A stretch of DNA of 36,986 nt, taken from the NCBI GenBank assembly GCA_016937695.1, contig JAFGWC010000042.1, positions 1 to 36,986 on the forward strand. Reading direction: 5' to 3'. Below the pieces are notes generated by a model. The model was not told where the DNA came from, did no database searches, and saw only the letters and a list, made by a program, of their open reading frames with translations. How positions within the stretch are numbered: position 1 is the stretch's first letter; each line of letters starts with the position of its first letter. The stretch is from Bacteroidales bacterium. Its GTDB lineage: Bacteria; Bacteroidota; Bacteroidia; Bacteroidales; NBLH01. Positions 7,865-16,748 of this stretch are shown here, in pieces. Position numbers and translations under genes: made by a program.

Positions 7865-9562
7865 TTAAAATCGGGCTAAAAATCCAAAATGTACTTTTGA
7901 TAAACTAAATTTTATAGGGTTGTCTTTTTGACTGCCTAAAGCATAAATTAAAGTGAAAATTCCTGCTTTTGTGTCAAAATTTAATCCTGCACCAAAACCA
8001 TAAGGCGTGTCTGAAATCGTTGTGCTTAAATTTTTAGTTTCGTAATAAGCAAAATTGGCAATAATAAATATCGAAGAATTATATCCAATCGAAATTTTTG
8101 GTTCTATTGTAAAAATTGAATAAAGCGTGGCAGGAATTTGTTTTTCATCAAATCCTTTTAGGCTTTTTAATCCGCCTATTTTATAAATTTCATTTTCATA
8201 AAAGCCGCTGTCATTTATTAATCCGGCAGAACTATTTTTAAATCCTAATGTAAATATTTCTAATATTTTAAAATAATATGATGCTTTAAATTCAAATTCT
8301 ATAAAATTGTTGTTTTGTATTTCTGAATCGCTTCTATAACCAAAACCTGAAGAAAATAAAAAACTATAACCTTTTAAAGGATTTTTGATATTATCTGTTT
8401 TATCAATTTCAAAACTTATTCCAAGCGAATAACTGTCAAAACCGTTTATAATATTAATATCAATGCTGTCTTTATTTATTATAAATGATTGTATTCTAGC
8501 GTAATAAGACTTAATAATATTATTGTTTGAAAAATTAAAAGCGACACTAGATTTAAAATTTGTTGTTAAATAATTAAGCTCATTTTTTTCTAAATTAAAT
8601 GAAGTTTCAATTCCAATAGGCAGAATAAATAGATAAGGGAAATTTATTGAAAAATCTAAATTTTGAGAATTTTCGTTAAACTTTATCCAATAAATTTCAA
8701 GCTTTTCCCCAATTTTAAAAGAATTATTTAAAATTAAATTAACATCACCATTAATTTTAAAATTACTTTCATCTTTTTCGTCATTTGCAAAACCGATTAT
8801 CCCTGAAAAAAAATTAGATTTCTTATTTGCCAGATATAAATAAATATCAGCTTCTGATTTTCTAAATTCAATTTCTGTTGGTTTAACCTGATTTATAAAT
8901 TTTAACTTTTTTAAATCTGTTTCAATTTTATTTATCTTTTCCTGATTATAAATGTCGCCTTTTTTTACTGATATATAGTTTAATAAAAATTTATTTGAAA
9001 TTTTCGGATTTCCCTTTATCATTAAAGAATCTATATAAAATTTATCATATGGAATTGCCTCAATAATTCCGCTTATTTTATCATCTATAAAAGCAATTGA
9101 ATCAAATTTAACTTGTACAAAGGGGAAACCATTATTTTCATAATAAATGGCAATTTTTTGTTTGATTCCATTTAAGTTGTTGATATTAAGCGATTTGTTT
9201 TTCTTTTTCGATTGTTTAATAAATCTAACAGCATCAGAGTCAATATTTTTGAATTGTAATTTTGTTAACTCGAATTTTAATCCAAAAAATAAATATGCTA
9301 GATATAATGAATCTTTTTTTATTATGCTATCAGCACTAAAAGATATGTAACCATTTTCTGAATATGATTTTTTATATGACTCGATAAAGTTAAAAAGCTT
9401 GGTGCTATCTTTAAATATAAACTCTGTTTTGGCAATTTTCAATAAATTAATTCCGGCCGAATCAACCGGAATTAACTGCAAATAAAGATTATCTTGTGAA
9501 AATGAATTTAAATTAAAAGAAATAAATATTATTGTGCTGATTATTAGACTTTTAATATTCAT
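7865..9562 (-). CDS. Omp85/TamA-like outer membrane protein with POTRA repeats
   Basis: A 565-residue outer-membrane protein. A signal peptide occupies residues 1-22 (ending F-S-Q). Residues about 70-245 carry two to three POTRA-like units, recognised by the K-G-D-I-Y-N-Q-E-K-I pattern near 200. From about 250 to 565 alternating hydrophobic beta strands form a 16-strand-type barrel, and the protein ends in an aromatic residue (L-A-R-F), the usual barrel C-terminus. It is shorter than BamA (about 800 residues) and has fewer POTRAs, so a TamA-like or accessory Omp85 role is likelier than the essential BamA. It lies 42 bp downstream of the SDR gene on the same strand and may share its transcript. 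The substrate is unknown. Confidence 0.87.
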   Translation of the reverse strand: MNIKSLIISTIIFISFNLNSFSQDNLYLQLIPVDSAGINLLKIAKTEFIFKDSTKLFNFIESYKKSYSENGYISFSADSIIKKDSLYLAYLFFGLKFELTKLQFKNIDSDAVRFIKQSKKKNKSLNINNLNGIKQKIAIYYENNGFPFVQVKFDSIAFIDDKISGIIEAIPYDKFYIDSLMIKGNPKISNKFLLNYISVKKGDIYNQEKINKIETDLKKLKFINQVKPTEIEFRKSEADIYLYLANKKSNFFSGIIGFANDEKDESNFKINGDVNLILNNSFKIGEKLEIYWIKFNENSQNLDFSINFPYLFILPIGIETSFNLEKNELNYLTTNFKSSVAFNFSNNNIIKSYYARIQSFIINKDSIDINIINGFDSYSLGISFEIDKTDNIKNPLKGYSFLFSSGFGYRSDSEIQNNNFIEFEFKASYYFKILEIFTLGFKNSSAGLINDSGFYENEIYKIGGLKSLKGFDEKQIPATLYSIFTIEPKISIGYNSSIFIIANFAYYETKNLSTTISDTPYGFGAGLNFDTKAGIFTLIYALGSQKDNPIKFSLSKVHFGFLARF

Positions 9563-9604
9563 TTAAGTAAAAGATTATTGTAAACAGATTTTTAACTTTT
9601 CGGT

Positions 9605-10366
9605 CTAAAGTTTTTTATTAAAATGCGATGTATTTGCCTGAGCTGTTGGCATAATAAGCATATCGTTAATGTTTACGTGTGCCGGTCTTGTTACAACATA
9701 AATAACTGAATCAGCAATATCATTTGCAATTAATGGTTCATAACCAGCATATACACTTTTTGCTTTTTCTTTATCACCGTTAAATCTCACAATAGAAAAC
9801 TCTGTTTCAACAGCTCCGGGAGCTATTTGAGTAACTCTAATATTATATGGCAATAAATCAATTCTCATCGATTTTGTTATCGCGTCAACTGCGTGTTTAC
9901 TTCCACAATAAACATTTCCGTTCAAATATACTTCTTTTCCTGCAACCGATCCGATATTAACAATATGTCCTTTTTTTCTTTCTACCATTAAAGGCATTAT
10001 TTTTTTGGAAATATACAAAAGTCCTTTTACGTTTGTATCAATCATCTTTTCCCAATTATCAGTATCGCCTTCATGAATTGGCTCTGTTCCGGCAGCTAAT
10101 CCAGCGTTATTTATTAGCACATCAATATTTAACCATTTTCTAGATAATGAGTCGATTGCTTTATAAACTTCATTTTTATTTCTGATATCGAAATCCAGAC
10201 AAAGAACATCTGATTTGTAATTGCCTTTTATTTCTTCTTTTAATGCAATTAGTCTGTCGTTTCTTCTTCCTGTAATAATTACATCATAATCATTTTCAGC
10301 TAATTGCAATGCTGTGGCTCTTCCAATTCCAGAAGTAGCGCCACTAATAAGTGCTATTTTGTTCAT
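9605..10366 (-). CDS. SDR family NADP-dependent oxidoreductase (YdfG-like)
   Basis: Classical short-chain dehydrogenase of 253 residues. The cofactor loop is G-A-T-S-G-I-G at 9-15; the R-R pair at 34-35 after the second strand indicates NADP. N-N-A-G is at 86-89, and the catalytic set is N112, S140, Y153 and K157. The overall pattern (G-R-R-N-D-R-L, P-G-A-V-E-T-E-F-S) matches the YdfG / 3-hydroxy acid dehydrogenase branch, which oxidises serine, allo-threonine or related 3-hydroxy acids. The start is the ATG at 10366, with no better candidate. The upstream 270 bp is shared with divergent purL. The SDR class is certain; the substrate is by similarity only. Confidence 0.92.
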   Translation of the reverse strand: MNKIALISGATSGIGRATALQLAENDYDVIITGRRNDRLIALKEEIKGNYKSDVLCLDFDIRNKNEVYKAIDSLSRKWLNIDVLINNAGLAAGTEPIHEGDTDNWEKMIDTNVKGLLYISKKIMPLMVERKKGHIVNIGSVAGKEVYLNGNVYCGSKHAVDAITKSMRIDLLPYNIRVTQIAPGAVETEFSIVRFNGDKEKAKSVYAGYEPLIANDIADSVIYVVTRPAHVNINDMLIMPTAQANTSHFNKKL

Positions 10367-10518
10367 ATTATTTTATTTTTTATTTAATTATGCTATAAAG
10401 ATAAAAAATCATTCAAAAAACTTTTAAAATTTCTTAATCATTGTCAATCATTTTTATTAATTATCGTTTTTTTATTATTAGTTTAAAAATTTAATTAGTT
10501 TAAAACACAAACAATTAT

Positions 10519-10550
10519 GCTTGCAAGATAAAAAAGCACAATTTGCAAGC
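10519..10550. repeat. Small inverted repeat in the SDR-purL divergent intergenic region
   Basis: Arms GCTTGCAA (10519-10526) and TTGCAAGC (10543-10550) are reverse complements with a 16-nt spacer. Each arm overlaps the self-palindrome CTTGCAAG or its close variant. It lies about 90 bp upstream of the purL start, 45 bp before its -7-like motif. It could be an operator or part of an intergenic repeat; no function is claimed. The rest of 10367-10636 is AT-rich and featureless. Confidence 0.4.
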
Positions 10551-10594
10551 TGAAATTTCTAATTTCTAATTTTAAATTTATAGTTTTTAATATG

Positions 10595-10602
10595 TATCTT
10601 TG
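10595..10602 (+). promoter_or_regulatory. Bacteroidota -7-type promoter motif before purL
   Basis: TATCTTTG fits the TAnnTTTG consensus and lies 34 bp before the purL ATG. It is the same octamer at the same spacing as at 6143-6150. No clear -33 element was found, and no purine-riboswitch-like fold was recognised between it and the gene. Confidence 0.5.
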
Positions 10603-10636
10603 ACTAAATTTTAAGGAATATAAAAAATATTATACA

Positions 10637-12868
10637 ATGTCTGAGCTAATTGTTAACCTAGAAACTGCAAAAAAATTAGGCTTAAATGAAGAGGAATTTG
10701 AAAAAATTCATGAAATTTTAGGTCGAGAACCAAATTTTACTGAATTAAGTATTTTTTCGGTAATGTGGTCTGAGCATGCATCATACAAAAACTCGATAAA
10801 ATGGTTGAAAACATTGCCCCGAGAAGGTGCTCAGATATTAGTAGAAGCTGGTGCTGAAAATGCCGGAATGGTTGATATAGGAGATGAACATGCTTGTGTT
10901 TTTAAAATAGAATCACATAATCATCCTTCTGCAATTGAACCATATCAAGGCGCAGCTACAGGTGTTGGAGGCATTAACCGTGATATTTTTACAATGGGAG
11001 CCAGACCAGTTGCTCAACTTAATTCTCTCCGTTTTGGAAGCCTTGATTTAGATAAAACAAAATGGCTGATAAAAGGCGTTGTAAAAGGAATTGGCGATTA
11101 TGGAAATGCTTTTGGTGTTCCGGTTGTTGGTGGCGAACTTGCTTTTGATGAATGTTATAATACAAATCCATTGGTTAATGCAATGTCCGTTGGTATTGTA
11201 AAAAAAGGTGAAACAATTTCTGCAATTGCTAAGGGCGAAGGAAATCCCGTTTATATTGTTGGTTCCAGAACAGGAAAAGATGGTATTCATGGCGCTACTT
11301 TTGCTTCTGCTGATATTACTGAGAATTCTGCTGACGATATTCCATCAATTCAAGTTGGAGATCCTTTTCAGGAAAAATTGTTACTTGAAGCTACTCTCGA
11401 AGTAATTAAAACAAAAGCTGTTGTTGGAATGCAAGATATGGGTGCTGCTGGAATAATTTGTTCTACCTCAGAAATGTCTGAAAAAGGAAATTCAGGGATG
11501 AGAATTGACTTGAGCAAAGTTCCTCTTCGACAAAAAAACATTGATGCATGGGAAATTCTTTTATCTGAATCGCAAGAACGTATGTTAATTGTTGTAGAAA
11601 AAGGTAAAGAAAAATTGGTTGAAGATATTTTTAAAAAATGGGATTTAAATTGTGAAATTATTGGAGAAGTGATAAACGAAAATAGATTATTGTTCTCTTA
11701 TAAAGGAAATTTAGTTGCTGATGTTCCTGCTTCTAATCTCGTTCTTGGAGGAGGAGCACCTGTGTATGACCGAGAATATAAAGAACCTGTTTATTATAAA
11801 GAAACTAAGAAATTTGATATTGATAAAATTGATGTACCTGAAGATTTAAGAGAAGTGGCTTGGTTTTTAATTAAACATCCAAATATTGCATCAAAAAAAT
11901 GGGTGGTTGAACAATATGATACAATGGTAGGAACAGATAATTTGTCAACAAATTTTCCTTCTGATGCCGCAATTGTTAATATAAAAGGTACAAATAAAGC
12001 AATGGCATTAACTGTTGATTGTAATTCAAAATATGTATATGCAGATCCTGAAATTGGTGCTCAGATTGCAATTGCAGAAGCTGCAAGAAATATTGTTTGT
12101 TCAGGAGCAAAGCCTCTTGCAATAACTAATTGTCTTAATTTTGGTAACCCCTATAATCCTGAAGCTTTTTGGCAATTTGTTGGAACAATTAAAGGAATGG
12201 GAAAAGCTTGTACTAAGTTTAATACTCCTGTAACTGGCGGAAATGTTAGTTTCTATAATCAATATTCTCATAATGGAAATGTTGAACCTATTTATCCAAC
12301 TCCTACAATAGGAATGCTTGGTTTACTAGAAGATAAAAACCATCAAATGACGATGTCGTTTAAAAACAAAGGAAATATTATCTTTTTAATAGGAGCTTCA
12401 AAAAATGATATATCTTCATCAGAATATTTAGTCTCATATCATAAGGTAAGAAAATCACCTCCTCCTTTTTTCGATATCGATATTGAATTTAATGTGCAAT
12501 CGACTGTAAGTAAGCTGATTAAAAAGAATCTAGTCTGTTCTGTTCACGATGTGTCTGATGGTGGATTATTTATTTCATTGGTAGAATCCAGCTTAGTTTC
12601 TGGCTACGCATTTGATATTATTACTGATGCAGAAATCAGACCTGATGCATTTTTGTTTGGAGAAGCTCAAGGGCGAATTATTGTTAGCATTACACCTAGC
12701 AGAGAAAAGGATTTTATCGATTTTATGATGAAGGAAAAAGTATCGTACCTTGCCTTAGGTCATGTAACTAAAGGTGAAATGAGAGTTGATGATATATCAT
12801 TTGGCTTTATTGCTGATGCTAAAAAGGAATATGAATCGGCTCTTGAAAATATTATAAATGCAAAGTAA
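10637..12868 (+). CDS. purL: Phosphoribosylformylglycinamidine synthase subunit PurL (small type)
   Basis: The ATP-dependent FGAM synthase subunit of purine synthesis, converting FGAR to FGAM with ammonia delivered from PurQ. At 743 residues it is the small PurL that works in a PurL-PurQ-PurS complex, not the roughly 1,230-residue fused enzyme found in many Bacteroidales. Visible motifs are S-E-H-A-S-Y-K at 45-51 (the commonly seen Cys is Ala here), E-S-H-N-H-P-S at 92-98, the [14 protein letters not shown] run at about 111-124, a second AIRS-like half from about 430, and the S-V-H-D-V-S-D-G-G motif near 640. purQ and purS are not in the window. The start is supported by a -7-like motif 34 bp upstream. 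The assignment is firm. Confidence 0.96.
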   Translation: MSELIVNLETAKKLGLNEEEFEKIHEILGREPNFTELSIFSVMWSEHASYKNSIKWLKTLPREGAQILVEAGAENAGMVDIGDEHACVFKIESHNHPSAIEPYQGAATGVGGINRDIFTMGARPVAQLNSLRFGSLDLDKTKWLIKGVVKGIGDYGNAFGVPVVGGELAFDECYNTNPLVNAMSVGIVKKGETISAIAKGEGNPVYIVGSRTGKDGIHGATFASADITENSADDIPSIQVGDPFQEKLLLEATLEVIKTKAVVGMQDMGAAGIICSTSEMSEKGNSGMRIDLSKVPLRQKNIDAWEILLSESQERMLIVVEKGKEKLVEDIFKKWDLNCEIIGEVINENRLLFSYKGNLVADVPASNLVLGGGAPVYDREYKEPVYYKETKKFDIDKIDVPEDLREVAWFLIKHPNIASKKWVVEQYDTMVGTDNLSTNFPSDAAIVNIKGTNKAMALTVDCNSKYVYADPEIGAQIAIAEAARNIVCSGAKPLAITNCLNFGNPYNPEAFWQFVGTIKGMGKACTKFNTPVTGGNVSFYNQYSHNGNVEPIYPTPTIGMLGLLEDKNHQMTMSFKNKGNIIFLIGASKNDISSSEYLVSYHKVRKSPPPFFDIDIEFNVQSTVSKLIKKNLVCSVHDVSDGGLFISLVESSLVSGYAFDIITDAEIRPDAFLFGEAQGRIIVSITPSREKDFIDFMMKEKVSYLALGHVTKGEMRVDDISFGFIADAKKEYESALENIINAK

Positions 12869-12989
12869 TAAAATTATTTAACGCATTAAGACTCATATAA
12901 TCAGGACTTTATTACAAATATTCAAAAAATAGTCTAAAAGTGTATTTATATTTAATAAACTTTTAGATGTTTTTATACACAAAATACAA

Positions 12990-13718
12990 ATGGAAGAAAA
13001 AACAGTTCCTTATAAAAATTCAAAAGACACTAAAAAAGAGCAAGTTGCAAAAATGTTTGACAATATTGCTAAAAAATATGATTTTTTAAATCATTTTCTT
13101 TCTGTTGGAATAGATAAAATTTGGAGAAAAAAAGCAATTGCAAAATTAAAAGATAATAAACCAAATCTAATACTTGATATAGCAACAGGAACAGGCGATT
13201 TAGCTATTTCTGCCTTACAACTTAATCCTGAAAAAGTTATTGGAATTGATATTTCTGAAGGAATGCTTGAAATTGGTAGAAAAAAATTGAAAAATAAAAT
13301 GTTAGAACATCGAATTCAATTATTACTAGGTGATTCTGAAAATATAAATTTCTCTAATAATAATTTTGATGCAGCAATTGTTGCTTTTGGGGTTAGAAAT
13401 TTTGAAAATTTGCAAAAAGGTTTAACCGAAATTTACAGAGTTTTAAAACCAAACTCTAAATTTGTGGTTTTAGAATTTTCAAAACCAAGTAGTTTTCCAA
13501 TTAAACAATTGTATAATTTTTATTTCAGTAAAATTTTACCTTCTTTAGGAAAACTATTTTCAAAGGATAATTCTGCCTATAAATATCTTCCTGAATCAGT
13601 AAATGCTTTTCCTGAAGGTAAAGAGTTTATTGAAAAATTAAAAAAAGTTGGCTTTCATACTGTTAATCAACAAAAACTAACTTTTGGTATTGCCTCAATA
13701 TATACTGCAATTAAATAG
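12990..13718 (+). CDS. ubiE: Demethylmenaquinone methyltransferase UbiE/MenG
   Basis: SAM-dependent C-methyltransferase for the last step of menaquinone synthesis, acting on demethylmenaquinone at the inner membrane. The 242-residue length is typical. The family signature V-A-x-M-F-D-N-I-A-x-x-Y-D-F-L-N is at about 19-34, the SAM loop L-D-I-A-T-G-T-G-D is at 62-70, G-I-D-I-S-x-G-M-L follows near 85-93, and V-A-F-G-V-R-N-F-E is near 130. Menaquinone is the usual quinone in Bacteroidota, so MenG activity is expected. It lies 121 bp after purL and 247 bp before porT; ubiE next to porT is a gene order I recall from other Bacteroidota. The assignment is firm. Confidence 0.95.
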   Translation: MEEKTVPYKNSKDTKKEQVAKMFDNIAKKYDFLNHFLSVGIDKIWRKKAIAKLKDNKPNLILDIATGTGDLAISALQLNPEKVIGIDISEGMLEIGRKKLKNKMLEHRIQLLLGDSENINFSNNNFDAAIVAFGVRNFENLQKGLTEIYRVLKPNSKFVVLEFSKPSSFPIKQLYNFYFSKILPSLGKLFSKDNSAYKYLPESVNAFPEGKEFIEKLKKVGFHTVNQQKLTFGIASIYTAIK

Positions 13719-13786
13719 GATGAAATTTTATCATCTAAATCTCATGTTTTGGAAAATAATAAATCTCGATAATTTCATATTTAATA

Positions 13787-13794
13787 TAAATTTG
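13787..13794 (+). promoter_or_regulatory. First of two tandem TAnnTTTG motifs upstream of porT
   Basis: TAAATTTG followed by C, a good match to the Bacteroidota -7 element. It lies 68 bp after the ubiE stop and 172 bp before the porT ATG. A second copy follows 41 bp downstream. Confidence 0.4.
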
Positions 13795-13827
13795 CAGTTT
13801 AATCGGAAATTTAAAATAATAAGGCCT

Positions 13828-13835
13828 TAAATTTG
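13828..13835 (+). promoter_or_regulatory. Second tandem TAnnTTTG motif upstream of porT
   Basis: TAAATTTG followed by C, identical in nine bases to the copy at 13787. If used, it gives a 5' leader of about 125 nt before porT. An open frame of 67 codons at 13833-14036 overlaps porT out of frame and looks like chance. Confidence 0.42.
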
Positions 13836-13965
13836 CATCTTCAAAATAATTTTTTCCTAAAAAAACAGTTATATAGGAAAGATTATTTAAAAACAAACAC
13901 AAATTTTATTTATTTCAGTCATCCTAAAATTATTGACTTTTTGATGATTGTATTGATTCTTAATT

Positions 13966-14682
13966 ATGAAAAAAATTATCATAATAATTATAATCTCTTT
14001 GTCTACCAATGTATTTGCTCAAAGAGAGCAACCTAAAAATTTACAAAATTTCGATAATAAATGGCTGCATTTTGGATTTACTGTTGGAACCAATATAATG
14101 GATTTTACAATTGTTAATGCTGATAATTTTTTTGATGAAACGGAAGTTAATTACATATATGGTATTGAAAATCAGCCAAGTGTGGGTTTCCATTTAGGTC
14201 CTGTTTCTAATTTAAGATTAGGCGAATATTTTGATTTACGTTTTTTGATTGATTTATCATTCGGTCAAAGAAATCTAACATATTATTTTGCTGATACTAC
14301 ATCTGGAACAAGAGAGCTTAGTTCCAAAACAATGAAAATTGCTTCCACTTTTATTGAATTTCCTTTACATATTAAATATAAATCTGTAAGAATTAATAAT
14401 TTCAGACCTTATTTAATTGCCGGATTAAATCCAAAATTAGATTTAGCTGCAAGAAAGAAAATAAAAGAAGAGGAAATGCCCAAAATTAGACTTAAAAATA
14501 TGGATTTATACTATGAGTTTGGGTTTGGTATTGATTTTTACTTGACATATTTTAAATTTTCTACTGAAATAAAATACGGCATTGGACTTTTTGATATAAT
14601 TGAGCCTGATAATACTCAGTTTACAAGCTCGATAGAAAGGATGAATTCAAGAATGCTTATGCTTTCTTTTCATTTTGAATAA
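13966..14682 (+). CDS. porT: PorT/SprT, type IX secretion system outer-membrane-associated protein
   Basis: A 238-residue secreted protein with an N-terminal signal peptide (M-K-K-I-I-I-I..., cleavage near V-F-A-Q) and a C-terminal region rich in beta strands, ending in a membrane-barrel-like aromatic stretch (S-F-H-F-E). The internal motifs G-F-H-L-G-P-V-S-N-L-R-L-G-E-Y, L-R-F, F-I-E-F-P-L-H-I-K-Y and R-P-Y-L-I-A-G match PorT of Porphyromonas and SprT of Flavobacterium, components needed for type IX secretion and gliding. The neighbour ubiE supports the call. No other T9SS gene and no protein with a recognisable T9SS C-terminal signal is in the window. It converges with the Crp/Fnr gene, 18 bp between stops. 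Confidence 0.85.
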   Translation: MKKIIIIIIISLSTNVFAQREQPKNLQNFDNKWLHFGFTVGTNIMDFTIVNADNFFDETEVNYIYGIENQPSVGFHLGPVSNLRLGEYFDLRFLIDLSFGQRNLTYYFADTTSGTRELSSKTMKIASTFIEFPLHIKYKSVRINNFRPYLIAGLNPKLDLAARKKIKEEEMPKIRLKNMDLYYEFGFGIDFYLTYFKFSTEIKYGIGLFDIIEPDNTQFTSSIERMNSRMLMLSFHFE

Positions 14683-14700
14683 TAATTGAATTTACTTAGT

Positions 14701-15381
14701 TTATCCTATCTGATTAATTTCGATAAGTTTTTTCTTGTCAATTATAGTTATATTTTGAGCATTGCATTTAATTATTTTTTCAGATTGAAATTCTTTAAGA
14801 ATTCTAATTGCACCTTCTTTGCTCATTCCTGTAAAATCAGCAATTTCTTGTCTCGAAAGTAAAATATCAAATTTATCAGTTTTAAAAATATTATTTGAAA
14901 GATATAATAAAATATCTGCTATTCTTCCATGAGATTGCTTAACTGATAGATTAACAAGCTTTTGCATAAGTCTTACATCTTTCAAACTAATATCGCGAAT
15001 TATTTGTTCTGCAAAATCTGAATTGGCTCTAAATATTTCTTTAAATACATTAACATCTATAAAACATACTGTAGAATCTTTTAGTGCTGATAATGAGTAT
15101 ATATGTCTGCCATCAAGATAAATCCCGGGACCACCTATAAGGCTTGTAGGTTCCACAAGAGTAATTATTACATCTTTATTGTAATCAGTTTCTAAATATA
15201 TCTTAGCAAGTCCATCCGAAAATGATACTATATGAGAAGTTGGACTCCCTTGTTTAAAAATAATTTCACCAGCCTTAAATTTAGCGATATGCCTATTATT
15301 GTTAATCAGAACTAACTCTTCTTCTGTAAGAAGTTTAAAAGGTTCACATTGCTTTTTTGCAATTAACACACGATTTATCAT
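14701..15381 (-). CDS. Crp/Fnr family transcription regulator
   Basis: A 226-residue regulator: a cyclic-nucleotide-binding-like beta-roll at about 18-135, a dimer helix at about 118-150, and a winged helix-turn-helix from about 150, with L-S-R-Q-E-I-A-D-F-T-G at 175-185 and a recognition helix containing E189 and R193 (S-K-E-G-A-I-R). These two positions are those that contact TTGA/TCAA half-sites in the family, in agreement with the box at 15457. Only three cysteines are present (12, 106, 206), too few for an Fnr-type four-cysteine Fe-S site, so its signal is not obviously oxygen through a cluster. It is divergent from the hexaheme cytochrome gene and probably controls it, itself, or both. 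The family is firm; the ligand and targets are inferred. Confidence 0.93.
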   Translation of the reverse strand: MINRVLIAKKQCEPFKLLTEEELVLINNNRHIAKFKAGEIIFKQGSPTSHIVSFSDGLAKIYLETDYNKDVIITLVEPTSLIGGPGIYLDGRHIYSLSALKDSTVCFIDVNVFKEIFRANSDFAEQIIRDISLKDVRLMQKLVNLSVKQSHGRIADILLYLSNNIFKTDKFDILLSRQEIADFTGMSKEGAIRILKEFQSEKIIKCNAQNITIIDKKKLIEINQIG

Positions 15382-15456
15382 TAAAGCTTGAGTCTTTATG
15401 CATTTATTTTTTTATGTAAAATTATAAACTATTAATTTAAAAATATCATTTATTTA

Positions 15457-15470
15457 TTGATTTATATCAT
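15457..15470. promoter_or_regulatory. Crp/Fnr-type operator candidate
   Basis: TTGAT-N4-ATCAT, one mismatch from the canonical TTGAT-N4-ATCAA Fnr box. It lies 75 bp upstream of the Crp/Fnr ATG and 178 bp before the cytochrome ATG, in the divergent intergenic region. Confidence 0.6.
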
Positions 15471-15495
15471 AATAAAAACAAAACAAATCATCCAA

Positions 15496-15529
15496 ATTTT
15501 AACAAAAATCAATTAAATTTTGTTAAAAT
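15496..15529. promoter_or_regulatory. 12-bp perfect inverted repeat, second operator candidate
   Basis: Arms 15496-15507 and 15518-15529 are exact reverse complements, ATTTTAACAAAA and its complement, separated by 10 nt. It stands between the Fnr-type box and the cytochrome gene, 119 bp before its ATG. It could be an operator for another regulator or a transcript hairpin; without a T-tract it is unlikely to be a terminator. Confidence 0.55.
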
Positions 15530-15647
15530 CATGTTTGTAAGTAGCTATATATCAATGCTTTTTATGCCATACAACTTTTGAGAAACTGCTTATTAATATT
15601 GCAAAAGCTGTAATTTTATAAAAAATATTTAACTTAAATTTTGTGTT

Positions 15648-16748
15648 ATGAAAAGAATAATTTTTATTTTATATTTTGCTTGTTGTGCAACTTTCTTATT
15701 TGTATCTTGCGAAGGCCCAATGGGAGCTCTAGGAATAGATGGTGTTGATGGAGAAGATGGTGATGTTACTTGTCTTTCTTGCCATGCAGACGAAAAGATG
15801 CAAAGTGTGCAATTTCAGTTTGGAATGTCATCTCATTGTATAGGAGCAGTTGATGCGGAACGTGATGGTTGGGATGCAGGATGTGTTCAATGCCACACAA
15901 GCGAAGGATTTATTGATTATGCTACTAATGGAATGCCGGAAGCCGGACTTTCTACTCCTTCAGGTCCTTTTGAATGCAAAACATGTCATGGTTTACATTC
16001 AACATTTGATTCTACAGATTATGCATTAAGACTTACAGAACCTGTTGCATTTATATACTCTGAAGATTTTACAACGCCTGTTACTGCTGACTTTGGAACT
16101 AGTAATTTATGTGCAAACTGTCACCAGTCAAGAAGACCAGAACCAAATTTTGAAGTTCCAGGAACAACTTTTTATATTTCTAGTACTCATTATGGCCCAC
16201 ATCATGGATCTCATGTAAATGTTTTAGCTGGTGTTGGATTTGCTGAAATTGCAGGAACTGCTTCTTATCCAACGGCAGGTTCTGCTGTACATATGACACA
16301 AGCAAATTGTGCAAGCTGTCATATGTCAGATTTTAGTGTTAATGTAAATGCTGAAGGTGATGATGAAGGACAAGGTGGTCACTCTTTTAGACCAAATCTT
16401 GACGCATGTAATTCATGTCATGGTGTTGCTGAAACTGATTTTGATCATGGAGACTTCCAAACTGAAACTGAAGCTCAACTTCTTGAGTTAAGAGATTTAT
16501 TGGTTGCTCAAGGCGTTGTTGAACAAGCAATGGAAGATATTTGGGAAATAAACCAAACAACTGGCATAAACGAATTAGTAACATATGCAGGCGATTATCA
16601 TCCTGTAAAAGGAACATTTACAATGGTACAAGCTCAAGCTTTCTATAATTGGGTTGGACTTGAAGAAGATCGTAGTTTAGGTGCTCATAATCCGTTATAT
16701 GTAAAAGCATTATTAACAAATTCCATTGCTGCTTTAGGAGGAAAATAA
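15648..16748 (+). CDS. Hexaheme c-type cytochrome lipoprotein
   Basis: A 366-residue lipoprotein. The signal sequence ends in L-F-V-S-C, so lipidation is at C21. Directly after it, residues 23-39 form five to six Gly-X-Y triplets (G-P-M, G-A-L, G-I-D, G-V-D, G-E-D), a collagen-like spacer. Six CxxCH haem sites follow: C42-H46, C79-H83, C110-H114, C155-H159, C221-H225 and C254-H258. Several unpaired histidines (63, 117, 181, 185-186, 189, 215, 245, 267) could serve as distal ligands. Residues about 270-366 lack haem motifs and are helical. The likely role is electron transfer at the outer membrane. It is divergent from a Crp/Fnr gene and followed by a monoheme lipoprotein and a DUF5777 barrel. 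Redox partner and substrate are unknown. Confidence 0.9.
   Translation: MKRIIFILYFACCATFLFVSCEGPMGALGIDGVDGEDGDVTCLSCHADEKMQSVQFQFGMSSHCIGAVDAERDGWDAGCVQCHTSEGFIDYATNGMPEAGLSTPSGPFECKTCHGLHSTFDSTDYALRLTEPVAFIYSEDFTTPVTADFGTSNLCANCHQSRRPEPNFEVPGTTFYISSTHYGPHHGSHVNVLAGVGFAEIAGTASYPTAGSAVHMTQANCASCHMSDFSVNVNAEGDDEGQGGHSFRPNLDACNSCHGVAETDFDHGDFQTETEAQLLELRDLLVAQGVVEQAMEDIWEINQTTGINELVTYAGDYHPVKGTFTMVQAQAFYNWVGLEEDRSLGAHNPLYVKALLTNSIAALGGK

Noticed and set aside
10367-10636. Purine riboswitch upstream of purL
   Set aside because: No three-way junction pattern or conserved loop bases could be found; only a small inverted repeat and a promoter-like motif.
13833-14036. 67-codon frame overlapping the start of porT
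   Set aside because: Out of frame with porT, no recognisable motif, non-ATG start, and it overlaps the porT signal peptide; a chance frame in AT-rich DNA.
14701-15381. Oxygen-sensing Fe-S Fnr
   Set aside because: Only three cysteines, at positions 12, 106 and 206, and none in the N-terminal cluster arrangement; called Crp/Fnr family only.
15648-16748. Type IX secretion cargo signal on the hexaheme cytochrome
   Set aside because: The C-terminus is helical and lacks the beta-rich sorting domain with its K-V/GxY pattern; the lipobox explains its location.
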